A stretch of DNA of 64,000 nucleotides, taken from Micrococcales bacterium 31B. Lineage in GTDB: Bacteria; Actinomycetota; Actinomycetes; Actinomycetales; Dermabacteraceae. The first letter of the stretch is position 1, and the number at the start of each line of letters is the position of its first letter. The DNA lies in contig JAFFTF010000002.1 in the NCBI GenBank assembly GCA_022803075.1, positions 226,090 through 290,089 of the forward strand. Reading direction: 5' to 3'. This document shows, in pieces, positions 28,054 through 37,836 of this stretch. Made by a program: the position numbers and the translations under genes. The notes under the pieces were generated by a model. That model searched no databases. It was not told the DNA's origin and was given only the letters and a program-made list of their open reading frames with translations.

Positions 28054-28713
28054 TCAGTGCGCGTGCCGCGCCGCCAGGGAGCGCAGCGTCGCGATCTGCG
28101 CGGCGGCGTCCTCGGCGCCGTACACCGCCGAGCCCGCCACAAACGTGTCGGCGCCGGCCGCGGCGCACCGCTCAATGGTCTGCGCACTCACGCCGCCATC
28201 GACCTGCAGCCACACCTCGGCACCCGAGCGCTTGATCGCCTCGCGCGTGCGCTCGATCTTCGGCAGCATCGAATCGAGGAACGACTGGCCCCCGAAGCCC
28301 GGCTCCACCGTCATGATCAGCACCATGTCGAACTCGCCAATGAAGTCAGCGTAGGCCGACACATCGGTCGCGGGGCGCAGCCCCAGGCCCGCTCGCACGC
28401 CCTGCCCGCGCAGGTGCCGCGCGAGGCGCAGCGGAGCGCGCGTCGCCTCGGCGTGCATCGTCACCGACTGGCAGCCCACCTCGGCGTACAGGGGAGCCCA
28501 GTGGTCGGCGTCCTCGATCATGAGGTGCGCGTCGATGGGCACGGGCGAGGCCTTCACGATCTGCTCGACGACCGGCAGGCCGAACGTCAGGTTCGGCACG
28601 AAGTGGCCGTCCATCACGTCGACGTGCGCCCAGTCGGCGGTCTCGATGCGGCCCAACTCGTGAGCCAGGTGCATGAAATCGCTGTTCAGAATCGACGGGT
28701 TGATGCGGGTCAT
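28054..28713 (-). CDS. rpe: Ribulose-phosphate 3-epimerase
   Basis: Rpe interconverts ribulose 5-phosphate and xylulose 5-phosphate in the pentose phosphate pathway. It is a 219-residue TIM barrel. Metal and catalytic segments are visible: [25 protein letters not shown] and VDGGVSAQT. The ATG overlaps the rsmB stop (ATGA). The final 18 bp of the gene are repeated exactly just beyond the stop (28029-28046 and 28054-28071). Confidence 0.95.
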   Translation of the reverse strand: MTRINPSILNSDFMHLAHELGRIETADWAHVDVMDGHFVPNLTFGLPVVEQIVKASPVPIDAHLMIEDADHWAPLYAEVGCQSVTMHAEATRAPLRLARHLRGQGVRAGLGLRPATDVSAYADFIGEFDMVLIMTVEPGFGGQSFLDSMLPKIERTREAIKRSGAEVWLQVDGGVSAQTIERCAAAGADTFVAGSAVYGAEDAAAQIATLRSLAARHAH

Positions 28714-30509
28714 GCTTCTTCTTTCGTGAACAGGGCGAGGAACATCGCGTCCGTGCCGTGAATGTGGGGCCACAACTGCACCGTGAGACCCTCGCCCGTG
28801 GCGACGTCCACGGCTCCGTCCTCGGGCTCGGGGCCGAGATCGATGGACTTGTCTTTCGACACCTTGCGCACCATCTCGCGCGCGTCGAGCGGGGCGAGCT
28901 CGGGGTGGTTAGCGAGGATGTCGGCGACCGCGAGGGTCGTCTCCTGCACGTGCGGGCTGCACGTGATATAGGCGAGCACGCCACCGGTCTTTAGGCCGCG
29001 CACCGCGGAGGCCACCAGCTCGCGCTGCAACTGTGTGAGGCCCGGCAGATCGGTCGGACGCCGCCGCCACCGCGACTCGGGTCGCCTGCGCAGCGCCCCC
29101 AGCCCGGTACACGGCACGTCGGTCACCACGAGGTCGTATTCGTTCTCGTGGCGCTCGGTGAACTCGCGCCCGTCGGCCGCCGCGACCTTGATGTCGGCCC
29201 CCGCGTGGCGCAGCGGCGCCGTCGCATTCTTCACCAGTTCGGCGCGATGCTTTTGCACCTCGACGGCGACGAGCGTGTGACCCTCGCGGCCCGCGAGCGA
29301 ACCTAGCATGGCCGCCTTGCCGCCGGGGCCCGCGCACAGGTCGAGCCAGGTTTGGCGCTTGGCACCCGTGCCCTTCGTGGTCGCGGCGTGGTGTGCCGCG
29401 AGCGCCACGAGTTGCGAGCCCTCGTCCTGCACGCCCGCGTAGCCGTCGCGAACGAGCGGAATCTGACCCGGGTCACCGCCCGAGAGCCGCGCCGCGGTGG
29501 GCGCGAAGCGGGCCACCTCGGCGTCCCACTTGGCGAGCTCGGCCGCGGTGCTGAGGCCGGGGCGGGCCGCGAGCATCACCTGCGGCGTGAGGTTGTCGGC
29601 GGCCAGCAGCTCGGGCAGTTCGGCAAGGTCACGGCCGTTCGAGGCGAGGGCGTCGCGCAGCGAACGCACGATCCATTCGGGGTGCGAGTGTTCGGCCGCG
29701 AGCGCCGCATCGACGTTCGTGGCAGCCTCCACGATCTCGATAATCCAGGCGTCACCGGGCTTGGCGGAGACCTTGCGCAGCACGGCGTTGACGAACTTCG
29801 ACGCGCCCGTGCCGATCTCCTGGCGCGCGAGGGCGACCGATTCGGAGACGGCGGCATGGGTGGGCACGCGCAAGTGCATGAGCTGGTAGGCGCCGAGGCG
29901 CAGCACGTTCAGCACGTCGCCGTCGAGGTCGGCGAGGGGCCGGTCGATGCAGCATTCGAGCACGGCATCGAGGCGACCCTGGGTGCGCAGCGTGCCGTAC
30001 ACCATCTCGGTGGTGAAGGCGGCGTCGCGGCCCTCGATGCGGCGCTGGCGCAGCACGTTGGGCAGCACGAGGTTCGCGTACGAATCCTGTTCGGCCACGC
30101 TTTGCAGCACGTCGAAGGCCGCGGTGCGGGCCGGGTCGCCGCGGCGGGCGCGCTGAGCGGGCGCGAGAAACGTGCGTCCTCGCTGTGCGTCGCGTTCCGC
30201 CGCGCGCTCGTCAATGCTCTCGCGGTGGCGCCGCGGCGCGGGGGCATAATCGGCGTCGGTATCGCGGCGTCGCTCCTCGCGTTCGCGCCACTGCGTCTCG
30301 CGCTCGTTCTTCTCGCCCTGGACGCGCGCTGGCGGCCGGTCCTCGCGGTAGGGCCGGTTCTCGCGGTAGGGCCGGTCCTCGCGGTAGGGCCGGTTCTCGC
30401 GGTAGGGCCGGTTCTCGCGACTCGCGCCACTCTCGCGACTCGTGCCGCTCGTGCCACGCTGTGCATGCCGCGAGCGGTCTGCGGGGCGGTAACGGTCGTT
30501 CTCAGGCAC
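28710..30509 (-). CDS. rsmB: 16S rRNA (cytosine-C5) methyltransferase RsmB
   Basis: RsmB methylates C967-type cytosine in 16S rRNA. The 599-residue protein has a NusB-like RNA-binding domain (about 120-260) and a Rossmann methyltransferase domain with [13 protein letters not shown], the [15 protein letters not shown] motif and the catalytic cysteine in TCSPH. The first 110 residues are unusual: Arg/Glu-rich and containing repeats of the six residues [12 protein letters not shown]. The GTG start overlaps the fmt stop by 8 bp. Order fmt-rsmB-rpe is common in actinobacteria. Confidence 0.93.
   Translation of the reverse strand: MPENDRYRPADRSRHAQRGTSGTSRESGASRENRPYRENRPYREDRPYRENRPYREDRPPARVQGEKNERETQWREREERRRDTDADYAPAPRRHRESIDERAAERDAQRGRTFLAPAQRARRGDPARTAAFDVLQSVAEQDSYANLVLPNVLRQRRIEGRDAAFTTEMVYGTLRTQGRLDAVLECCIDRPLADLDGDVLNVLRLGAYQLMHLRVPTHAAVSESVALARQEIGTGASKFVNAVLRKVSAKPGDAWIIEIVEAATNVDAALAAEHSHPEWIVRSLRDALASNGRDLAELPELLAADNLTPQVMLAARPGLSTAAELAKWDAEVARFAPTAARLSGGDPGQIPLVRDGYAGVQDEGSQLVALAAHHAATTKGTGAKRQTWLDLCAGPGGKAAMLGSLAGREGHTLVAVEVQKHRAELVKNATAPLRHAGADIKVAAADGREFTERHENEYDLVVTDVPCTGLGALRRRPESRWRRRPTDLPGLTQLQRELVASAVRGLKTGGVLAYITCSPHVQETTLAVADILANHPELAPLDAREMVRKVSKDKSIDLGPEPEDGAVDVATGEGLTVQLWPHIHGTDAMFLALFTKEEA
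30344..30418. repeat. 18-bp tandem repeat in rsmB
   Basis: Four units starting at 30344, 30362, 30380 and 30398 built on CGCGGTAGGGCCGG. They encode [12 protein letters not shown] repeats in the N-terminal extension of RsmB. Confidence 0.9.
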
Positions 30510-31500
30510 GATGACTCTCTTCTGCGGTGGGGGTTTCGGTCGCGGCGGGGTAATCGAAGCGCTCGGAGGGTTCGAGGCGGGCGCCGCGCACCCACGCGGC
30601 CCCGTCCATGGCGGGTTTTCCGGCAGGGGCGACGGTCAGCACCCGCAGGGGCGTCGTGGCCGTGCCCACCCACAGCGCCTTGTCGTGCAGCGCCGGTTGA
30701 CCGGGCGCCAGGTCGAGGGGCGGGTCGCCAAGGGGCCTCGCGGTCGCGTCCAGGGCGAGCACCTTGAAGCGCTCGCCGCGCCACACGGTCCACGCCCCGG
30801 GGGCGGCCGTCACGGCGCGGATGCCCCGCTCGACCTGCTCATGGGGTCGGGTCCAGTCCACCTGCGCCTCGGCTGGGCTGATCTTGGCTGCGTGGGTGAT
30901 GCCGTCGGAGGCCTGCGCAACGCCCCGGGCCGTGCCCTCCGCCATGCCATCGATCACCCGCGCGAGCAGGTCGGCCCCGCTCTCAGATAGCGCGGTCAGC
31001 AGGTCGCTCGCGGTGTGGTGGGGGCCGATCTCGGTTTCGAGAGTGGCAAACACGGGGCCCGTGTCGAGGCCCGCTTCGATCTGAAATACGGCGGCCCCCG
31101 TGCGGGGGTCCCCGGCCTCGATGGCGCGCTGCACGGGCGCGGCTCCCCGCCAGCGCGGCAGCAGCGAGAAGTGCAGGTTGATCCATCCGTGCGGTGCCAC
31201 GTCGAGGGCCGAACGCGGCACGAGGTTGCCATAGGCCACCACGGGAATCACGTCGGGTGCCAGCGCGGCGATCTGCTCGGCAGCTGCGGAGTCGCGCAGC
31301 GATTCGGGCTGCAGGATGGGAACGTCCGGGCCGAGCAGTTCGACGGCCGCCGCCTTCACGGGAGTGGGCACGGTGCCGCGGCCCCGGCGGGCGCGACCGT
31401 CTGGCTGGGTCAAGATGCCGACCACGTCGTGGCCGGAGGCGACTAGTCGTCGCAGGCTGGGGACGGCCACCTCGGGGGTGCCGGCAAATACAATGCGCAT
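30502..31500 (-). CDS. fmt: Methionyl-tRNA formyltransferase
   Basis: Fmt formylates initiator methionyl-tRNA using 10-formyltetrahydrofolate. It has 332 residues with the N-terminal FAGTPEVAVPSL, the HxSLLPRWRGAAPVQ active-site segment and the C-terminal OB-like domain. The ATG lies 7 nt after a TAGACT box on the minus strand, consistent with a leaderless start and with a promoter separate from priA upstream, which is 140 bp away. Confidence 0.95.
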   Translation of the reverse strand: MRIVFAGTPEVAVPSLRRLVASGHDVVGILTQPDGRARRGRGTVPTPVKAAAVELLGPDVPILQPESLRDSAAAEQIAALAPDVIPVVAYGNLVPRSALDVAPHGWINLHFSLLPRWRGAAPVQRAIEAGDPRTGAAVFQIEAGLDTGPVFATLETEIGPHHTASDLLTALSESGADLLARVIDGMAEGTARGVAQASDGITHAAKISPAEAQVDWTRPHEQVERGIRAVTAAPGAWTVWRGERFKVLALDATARPLGDPPLDLAPGQPALHDKALWVGTATTPLRVLTVAPAGKPAMDGAAWVRGARLEPSERFDYPAATETPTAEESHRA

Positions 31501-31640
31501 CGTGACCAGTCTAGGCGGTGCGCGCGGCGGCTCGCGCCAGGCGGCAAGCAGGCGCTCGTCGACACGCTCACATCCACCCGTCCACTAAGCTGTGACTGCG
31601 TTCGCCACCCGCGCCACCCGCGCCACCCGCGCCCCGTGCC

Positions 31641-34040
31641 TCACGCTCCCAGATCGGGCGGGTCGAGGCGCACCTGCACCACGCCCCGCGACCCAGCCTC
31701 GGCGCCCCCGCCCGTCACGCGCGTCGGCGTCGACGCGTAGCCCGCGCCGCGCAGGTCGCCCCGCGAAGCGCCGCCCCGCGAAAAACCACCGCTCGAAAAA
31801 CCGCCGCTCGAAAAACCGCCCCGCGAAAAGGCAGCGCGTGACTGCGTCGTGCGCAGCCCGCCCGAGAGGGCCGACTGGCCCCGCAGGGCGAGCCGCAGCG
31901 CACGAGCGAGCGCCACCGATTCGGCTGCCGGCACGCGCAGCACGAACTGCTGCAGGGTTGCCGGACGCACCGCGCCCGGGCTGGCAGGGGCCGCCACCTC
32001 GACCGGCCCGAGGGCCACCGCGGCGTCCGGGAGGCTCACGGTACGCATAAACGCCTCGGTGGATTCACGCTCCCCCGTCACCGTCGCGAGCCGCGCGAAG
32101 GGCGGCAGCGAGAACGTCTCGCGCTCGCGCAACTGCTGCTCGGCGAACCACTCGGGCGCCCACCGCACGACGGCCTGCACGGGCGCCTCGTCGGCGTCGG
32201 CCGCGAGAATCACCTGGCCCCCGGCGCGGGCCGGGCGCACGAGCGCCGCCGCCCCGAGCCAGCGGCGCACGGCGGCCAGTTCGGCGCCGAGCTCTTGACG
32301 CGACAGAAACGACCAGCCGTCGAGCAGCAGCGCCGCCGCGTAGCCGCCCTCGGCGTAGGGTTCGGCGCCGGGAGTGGCCACCACGAGGGCGGGCTCTCCC
32401 GAGACCGTGCCGAGCACCCTCCCGCCCGCGTCCGACCGTTTCACGCGGGCCGCGGGGAACATCCGCTCGATCTCCTGCGCCGTGCGTTCCACGCCCACCA
32501 CGGCGGCGCGCAGCACGGTGCCCTCGCACTCGCGGCACACGAAATCGGTGCCGGGCCGGGCGCACCAGCGGCACGCCAGATGGCCCTGCGCGTCGTGCTG
32601 CAGGGGGCCGTGGCAGGCCGTACACGTGCCGCGGGCACCGCACTCGGCGCAGCGCAGCGCGGGCTCGAAGCCACCCCGCGGTACCTGCACCAGCACGGGC
32701 CCCGTCTGCAACGCCTCGCGCACCAGGCGGATCGCGTGCTGCGGCACGCGGGTCTGCACTCCATTGCGCTGGCGCACCACGTCGTCGAGGGCACTGACGC
32801 GCGGTGTCTCGCGCCGGATCACCTCGCGGTCGGCGCCCACCGCCACGAGGTACTGGGTTTCGACCGCGTGGGCCACCTCGAGGCTGCGCGCGAACCCGCC
32901 ATACAGCAGCGCAGAGTTCTCGCGCTGCGCTCGCAACGCCGCGACGTCACGCACCTCGGCATAGGGTGCGAGCCGCTCGGTGAGATTTTCGTCGGCATCG
33001 TCCCACACGGCGATCAGCCCCAACCGGGCCACGGGCGCGTAGATCGCACTGCGCGTGCCCAGCGCCACCCGTGCGCACCCCCGGCTGACCCGCAAGAACT
33101 CCCGGTAGCGAGCCTCCGGCGCGGCCTCACCCTCGAGGCTCACGCAGCACTCGGCGCCCAGCGCCTCGGCGAAAATGCCCTCTACCTGCCGCAACACCTT
33201 CGCTTCGGGCACGATCACGAGCACGCCGCGGCCGCTTGCGAGCGTATGCGCGGCGGCCACCGCCACCGCGAGTGCCCAATGCACGAGGTCGCTCTCGGCT
33301 GCGGCACGCTCGTCGGCGGCGGCCTCGAAGAGGTCCCCGGCTGCTGCCTCGGCCCCACCCGCCGCCTCGAGCACATACTCGGGCAACGCCGTCACGAACC
33401 CGGGCAGCGCCGACCACGCGGCCCGCGGCGACTCCCCGTTCGCCAGTCGTTGACAGAGCGCCACGCCACCGCGGTAGGGCGCCCAGGCCCGCAGCGCAGC
33501 GCGCCGCAGCGCAGCATCGCCCGCGAGCCGGGGGGCCACCTCGGGGTCGGACGCGCGCGACTCCGCCCTGGCATGGCGGCCCGGTATGGCCTGGCGCAGC
33601 ACCTCATACACGCCGCTCGCGTTGCGATCCGCGAGGTCGCGCGCGAGGGCGAGAATCTGCGGGTGAGCAACCACCTCGGGCGAGACGAGTCGTTGCAGGC
33701 GTTGCAGGGAGCCGCCGAACTCGCTGCTCGCGCTGCGGCCCACCACGAAGCCGTCGACCGACCTGCCCGAGAATGGCACCACGACGCGTGTACCGGGCAG
33801 GGCCCTCGACATGGAGGCGGGCACCGCGTAGTCGTAGACGCGGTCTAGGTGCGGCACGAGGCTCGCGATGATGACCTGGGCGACGGGTTCGTTCTCGGCG
33901 AGTGGTTCGGGCGGCGTCGCTTGCTTCGCGCGGCGCTTCGGGGTGGCGCTCGCGCGGGCCTCCTCGCGCGGGTCACGCGGGCGCACGGTCTCCACGTCGA
34001 TCAAGCTTAATTGCTCGTCGGGGCGTTCGGGTGCGCTCAT
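31641..34040 (-). CDS. priA: Primosomal protein N'-like protein (PriA, no helicase motifs)
   Basis: The 799-residue protein has the PriA layout: a 3'-DNA-binding domain (VPHLDRVYDYAVP, FSGRSVDGFVVG), a degenerate helicase core and two zinc motifs (CAECGARGTC, CRWCARPG, CRECEG). Walker A is missing and the DEEH box reads WDDADE, as known for actinobacterial PriA proteins, which probably lack helicase activity. Near the C-terminus there is an odd repeat of five residues (RGGFS/SGGFS). The ATG has AGGAGG upstream. A role in replication restart is inferred from the family. Confidence 0.9.
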   Translation of the reverse strand: MSAPERPDEQLSLIDVETVRPRDPREEARASATPKRRAKQATPPEPLAENEPVAQVIIASLVPHLDRVYDYAVPASMSRALPGTRVVVPFSGRSVDGFVVGRSASSEFGGSLQRLQRLVSPEVVAHPQILALARDLADRNASGVYEVLRQAIPGRHARAESRASDPEVAPRLAGDAALRRAALRAWAPYRGGVALCQRLANGESPRAAWSALPGFVTALPEYVLEAAGGAEAAAGDLFEAAADERAAAESDLVHWALAVAVAAAHTLASGRGVLVIVPEAKVLRQVEGIFAEALGAECCVSLEGEAAPEARYREFLRVSRGCARVALGTRSAIYAPVARLGLIAVWDDADENLTERLAPYAEVRDVAALRAQRENSALLYGGFARSLEVAHAVETQYLVAVGADREVIRRETPRVSALDDVVRQRNGVQTRVPQHAIRLVREALQTGPVLVQVPRGGFEPALRCAECGARGTCTACHGPLQHDAQGHLACRWCARPGTDFVCRECEGTVLRAAVVGVERTAQEIERMFPAARVKRSDAGGRVLGTVSGEPALVVATPGAEPYAEGGYAAALLLDGWSFLSRQELGAELAAVRRWLGAAALVRPARAGGQVILAADADEAPVQAVVRWAPEWFAEQQLRERETFSLPPFARLATVTGERESTEAFMRTVSLPDAAVALGPVEVAAPASPGAVRPATLQQFVLRVPAAESVALARALRLALRGQSALSGGLRTTQSRAAFSRGGFSSGGFSSGGFSRGGASRGDLRGAGYASTPTRVTGGGAEAGSRGVVQVRLDPPDLGA
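31761..31835. repeat. 15-bp tandem repeat in priA
   Basis: Consecutive units of the form GCTCGAAAAACCGCC encode SRGGF/SSGGF repeats between two conserved parts of the PriA C-terminal domain. Confidence 0.85.
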
Positions 34041-34176
34041 GCGGCCTCCTTTCGCGTCGCGGCCGCTCCCTGCGGGTCGGCTGGGTATCCGTGCCTGCAA
34101 GCAGTATCGGCCACGGCACCCAGGTTTCTGCACGCGGTCCCGTGACCAGCCTCAACCGACGACCAGGGCACGACAA

Positions 34177-34206
34177 CGGGGGTGGCCCGAGCCCGGCCCA
34201 CCCCCG
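34177..34206 (-). terminator. Hairpin after the cytoplasmic FKBP gene
   Basis: Arms CGGGGGTGG and CCACCCCCG enclose a 12-nt middle that can pair further. It lies 17 nt after the FKBP stop on the minus strand and separates it from priA. No strong T run follows. Confidence 0.55.
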
Positions 34207-34222
34207 CGTCCAGAAAGAATAT

Positions 34223-34624
34223 CTAGCGCACGCTCACGAGATCAACCACGAAAATGAGGCTCTCGTTGGGCTTGATGACGCCGCCCGCGCCGCGCTCACC
34301 GTAGGCGAGCTGCGAGGGAATCACGAGCTTGCGGCGACCGCCGACCTTCATGCCGAGCAGGCCCTGGTCCCACCCGCTGATGACCTGGCCCACGCCCACC
34401 TTGAACGAGAGGGTGTCGCCGCGGTCCCACGAGGCGTCGAACTGCTCACCGGTCGAGAAGGCCACACCCACGTAGTGAGTCTCGACAATGTTGCCGGGCT
34501 TCGCCTCGGGGCCATCACCCTCGATCTCGTCGATGATGACGAGCTCGGTGGGGGCGTCGCCCTCGGGAAAGTCGATCTCGGGCTTGCCACGCTCGGCAAA
34601 ACCCACGTTCGTCTGTGCGCTCAT
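34223..34624 (-). CDS. FKBP-type peptidyl-prolyl isomerase (cytoplasmic)
   Basis: A 133-residue single-domain FKBP that catalyses cis-trans isomerisation of X-Pro bonds. Family residues are clear: ETHYVGVAFSTGEQFDASWD, the VISGWDQGLLGMKVGG loop with its Trp, and QLAYGERGAGGVIKPNESLIFVVDL. No signal peptide. The ATG at 34624 has AAGGAG at proper distance. It is the last member of a run of seven FKBP-related genes transcribed from the pafA side, and has none of the cysteines found in its lipoprotein relatives. Confidence 0.93.
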   Translation of the reverse strand: MSAQTNVGFAERGKPEIDFPEGDAPTELVIIDEIEGDGPEAKPGNIVETHYVGVAFSTGEQFDASWDRGDTLSFKVGVGQVISGWDQGLLGMKVGGRRKLVIPSQLAYGERGAGGVIKPNESLIFVVDLVSVR

Positions 34625-34761
34625 GTTTCTCCTTCGTGTGCCGCCGCGGCGGCCAGGCGAGGCCCTGTGCCCCGCCATCCCACGGCGCGCGATGCACGCG
34701 CCGACGTCGTGCACCACCCTAGGCCATCGGTGCGGCGCACGCGAGCGCCGCGGCCGGGCCT

Positions 34762-35706
34762 CTAGCTCGCGGGCCGCTGAATCTGATAGATCACAATCGA
34801 GGCGGGGCCCATCTCATTCGCTGGCGAATAGTAGGCCGCGATCACGCCGTGCTTTGCGTCTTTGACGCTCGAATAGATCTCGGGCGGCAGGTAGTCGCGG
34901 TTGAACTGGATGCTGACCTCGTCGGCGCTGCCGAAATTGCTGTGCAATTGCTTGCCCGTGCTCGCGTCGAATGCGGCGGTGACCAGCACGACCTCTTCGT
35001 TCTCGGCGACCGTCGCGCCCGTGCCCTGCTTCAATATGGTGCTTGACGAGCCATCGGTGGCCTGGGCCGGGAACGCCCCGCCCAGCACGGGGGTGCCGCC
35101 CGAGAGCGAGACCGTGAGGCCCAGGTACGTGCCGAGCGCCTCCGCGCTGCCGCTCGGCGGGCTCACGGTGGGGGTTTGAGTGGGCGCGCGGGCCGGTATC
35201 ACGTCGGTTCCGCCGGACGCCGCGTCGCCAGCGGTTTCGGTACCTTTGTCGTCGGTACCTACAACGCCCGTGCCCCCCGCGGTGGCGGGCGGTGCGGCGG
35301 GGCTGGTCGTAGGGTCTGCCGGTGCCGTGCTGGTCGGTGGCTCGGTGGCCGGCTCGGTCGTTTCGGTGGGCTCGCTCGTCGCCGCAGTCGCCACGGGAGC
35401 AGTGGTCTCGCTGGCGGGAGCAGTGGTCGCCGATTCGCTCGTGACGACCCCGGTGCCGGTGGTCCAGTTTTGACTCGTCGTGCCCACCGCGGGCGGTTCG
35501 ACGATGGCGTTCGAACCGCACGCCGCGAGCGTGAGACCGAGAGTCACGGTGAGGGCCACCGCGATGGCGCTCCCCGCGGCGCGCCGCCCGGCCGCCACAC
35601 CCGCGCCCGTGTGTGGGCCCGCCCCCTCGACCGTCATGAGTCGTGGCCGCTGCCCTCTAGACTCCTGCATTCCTCTTGACCCCTGCATTCCTCTAGACCC
35701 CTGCAT
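34762..35706 (-). CDS. Lipoprotein with a single FKBP-like N-type domain (half-size paralog)
   Basis: The signal peptide ends in the lipobox LAAC (Cys63 from the chosen start), followed by a Thr/Pro/Ala linker of about 110 residues and one domain of about 120 residues. That domain matches the first domain of the neighbouring lipoproteins (FPAQATD, ILKQGTGATVAENEEVVLVTAAFD, LPPEIYSSVKD). The second, cysteine-bearing domain is absent. The ATG at 35706 follows AGAGGG with 6 nt spacing; it sits in an 18-bp triple repeat that offers further in-frame ATGs at 35688, 35670 and 35637. The exact start is uncertain. Confidence 0.7.
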   Translation of the reverse strand: MQGSRGMQGSRGMQESRGQRPRLMTVEGAGPHTGAGVAAGRRAAGSAIAVALTVTLGLTLAACGSNAIVEPPAVGTTSQNWTTGTGVVTSESATTAPASETTAPVATAATSEPTETTEPATEPPTSTAPADPTTSPAAPPATAGGTGVVGTDDKGTETAGDAASGGTDVIPARAPTQTPTVSPPSGSAEALGTYLGLTVSLSGGTPVLGGAFPAQATDGSSSTILKQGTGATVAENEEVVLVTAAFDASTGKQLHSNFGSADEVSIQFNRDYLPPEIYSSVKDAKHGVIAAYYSPANEMGPASIVIYQIQRPAS

Positions 35707-35708
35707 TA
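35655..35708. repeat. 18-bp tandem repeat at a lipoprotein start
   Basis: Three units (35655, 35673 and 35691) related to CTCTAGACCCCTGCATTC. On the coding strand each carries GAGGAATG, so each repeat brings a possible start codon (MQGSRG units). Confidence 0.85.
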
Positions 35709-35806
35709 ATGTCCCTCTGCCCGTCGAACTGATACGTGCTTCATTTCTATCAAGAAAGCCGCCCCGCACGGCAACCCGAAACACGCTTGCAGCTAGTTCG
35801 CAACGG

Positions 35807-36739
35807 CTACGCGCCGTCGGGCAGCACCTCGATGAGGTAGATCAGTGCGCCCGCGGGATACCCCGCCCCGGGATTGTCGCCAAATGAATCGGCCGAAGAG
35901 CACACCACTTCGAGCAGCGAGCCGCGTGCCTGCCCGGGCAGCACCTTGTCGAGGCAGGGCGCCCCCGCCTGGCCCGAGCCCAGCACATAGTAGAAGTTGC
36001 GCGCGTCGCCGTACGAGGAGTCGAACACCTCGCCCGTCGCCCACCGGAACCCCACGTACTTGATCGTCACCTCGGTGCCCACCACGAGGGGCGCGCCCGT
36101 GCCCTCGCGCAGGATCGCGTACTGGGTGGTGGTGGGCGCCGCGGTGGTGGGCGCGGCCACGGTCGGGTTGGTGGCGTCCTGCGTGATCGAGGGCAGGGCG
36201 CTCGGCTCCACCCGCACCGGGGTCGCGGCCGGCTGTGCCGCGGGGGTGTCGGACGCTCCGGTCACATGAAACAGCGCCAGCGTCGGTGCCTGCGTGGCGG
36301 GGTCGAGTGCAACCGCGAGCGCGTACACGCCGACGCGCTGCCCGAGCAGGGTGTCGTACAGGGGACCATCCACGAACGCCGTGTCGAGGGTCATCTCTTG
36401 CGGTGCGCTATCGCTAAACGACTGCTCGGTGACCTCGCCCGTGGCGGGGTCGTAGGTCGCGATCTGGTAGGTGAGCACCTGGCCGTCGGTGATCTCGGCT
36501 CCCTCGCCCGCCTGTACGACCTTCGCGGCGCTGCCCGTGAAGGTCAGCGGCCAGGCGGCGTGCAGGGTCGGCACGGCGCCCGTCACGGTGGCGGTGATGG
36601 TGTCGAGGGCGGCCACGTCATCGCGGTTGACCGAGACGGAGTTGGCCTTGGGCGACTCGAACAGTGAGCACGAGGTCAGCGACAGCATCGCGGCGGCCGA
36701 CAGGGCGGCCGCCGCGATTTTCCAGCGGGGTGAGGTCAC
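35807..36739 (-). CDS. FKBP-type lipoprotein, two domains
   Basis: A lipoprotein of 310 residues with lipobox LTSC (Cys24). The first FKBP-like domain covers about residues 40-165; the second covers about 200-310 and shows KYVGFRWATGEVFDSSYGD, APCLDKVLPGQ and LEVVCSSADSFGDNPG. Isomerase activity is possible in the second domain, though the usual GWD tryptophan is replaced (CLD). The GTG at 36739 is 8 nt after the preceding stop and has no ribosome site, so it may depend on coupling. Linkers are Thr/Pro/Ala-rich. Confidence 0.8.
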   Translation of the reverse strand: MTSPRWKIAAAALSAAAMLSLTSCSLFESPKANSVSVNRDDVAALDTITATVTGAVPTLHAAWPLTFTGSAAKVVQAGEGAEITDGQVLTYQIATYDPATGEVTEQSFSDSAPQEMTLDTAFVDGPLYDTLLGQRVGVYALAVALDPATQAPTLALFHVTGASDTPAAQPAATPVRVEPSALPSITQDATNPTVAAPTTAAPTTTQYAILREGTGAPLVVGTEVTIKYVGFRWATGEVFDSSYGDARNFYYVLGSGQAGAPCLDKVLPGQARGSLLEVVCSSADSFGDNPGAGYPAGALIYLIEVLPDGA

Positions 36740-36747
36740 GGTTGTGC

Positions 36748-37698
36748 TTAGGCGGCGGAGACGATCTCGACCACGAAGACGAGCGCGCCCGCCGGCCTGG
36801 TGCCGTCGGTGGTTTCGCCGTAGGCGTCGGTCGCGGTGCACGCGAGTTCGAGCGTAGAGCCCACCTTTTGGCCCACGATTGCCTTGTCCCAGCAGGGAAT
36901 CACGCCGCCCGTTCCGATGTCGAACGCCGTCGTGTTGGGGTCACGGTCAAACGACGAATCGAACTCCGTGCCGTCGGCCCAGGTCCAGCCCGTGTAGCGG
37001 ACCGTGATGTTCTGGCCCGCGGTCACCACGGCGCCGGTGCCCTCGGTCAGGATCGCCATTTGCGTCTCGGTCGGCGCTGCCGCCGTCGGCTTCGTGAACG
37101 TGGGCTTCGCGTTCGCCACGAGGGTCACGGTCGGCAGCGTGGCCTTGTCGACGATCGCGGCGGGCTTCACGGGCTCGGGCTTGTCCATGCGGAACACGAT
37201 GAGCTGCGAGGCACCGGACGCGGGGTCGCCTACGGCGTACTGGCCGACGACGCCGTATTTCGGGTCTTTCAGCGCCGCGATGATGTCCGGCGGAAAATTG
37301 GGGTCTTCGTACGTGAACGTCTGCCCCGACGACGAGAACGTCTCGGAGGTCTGCGTGCCCGTGGCGAGGTCGAAGACGGCGGTCTTCAGGTTCACCGAGG
37401 CTCCCGCGGCGATCGCGTCGCCCGTGCCGGCCTGCACCTCTTTCGCGGTCATGGCCTTGAGCACGATCGGGAACGTGCCCTTCAGGGTCGGCACGTCGCC
37501 GGAGGCGTCGACTGTGAGGGCGGCGAGGGCGGCCTCGTCGGCGGCAACCGCCGCCGGGTCCTGCGTGGCTGCCGCAGCAGGCTCTGTGGTCGCGGCGGCG
37601 CTGGTGGTGGCGCTCGACATGGCGGTGGAGTCAACCTGCGCACAGCCTGCCAGGAACAGAGTTGCGAGGACGGGCAGCGCGATCAGTTTTCGACGCAC
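36748..37698 (-). CDS. FKBP-type lipoprotein, two domains
   Basis: A 316-residue lipoprotein with a clean signal peptide and lipobox LAGC (Cys19). The N-terminal domain has FPIVLKAMTAKEVQAGTG and FPPDIIAALKD. The C-terminal FKBP domain has VRYTGWTWADGTEFDSSFD, GVIPCWDKAIVGQKVG, LELACTATDAYGE and PAGALVFVVEI. Most FKBP pocket residues (Tyr, Phe-Asp, Ile, Trp, Tyr) are kept in this copy, so it is a good candidate for an active extracytoplasmic prolyl isomerase. One of six tandem paralogs. Confidence 0.85.
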   Translation of the reverse strand: MRRKLIALPVLATLFLAGCAQVDSTAMSSATTSAAATTEPAAAATQDPAAVAADEAALAALTVDASGDVPTLKGTFPIVLKAMTAKEVQAGTGDAIAAGASVNLKTAVFDLATGTQTSETFSSSGQTFTYEDPNFPPDIIAALKDPKYGVVGQYAVGDPASGASQLIVFRMDKPEPVKPAAIVDKATLPTVTLVANAKPTFTKPTAAAPTETQMAILTEGTGAVVTAGQNITVRYTGWTWADGTEFDSSFDRDPNTTAFDIGTGGVIPCWDKAIVGQKVGSTLELACTATDAYGETTDGTRPAGALVFVVEIVSAA

Positions 37699-37836
37699 AG
37701 TTCAACTTTCTCTCGATGGCTCGTGCGCGCCGAGGCGCGCAACGCACGCCGCGTAGGACGGCACGCAATGCTTCAAGCCTAATTCACTCGCCTGGCAATC
37801 GCCTGACCAATATTGTCAGGATCCTCAAAGTGGTCG

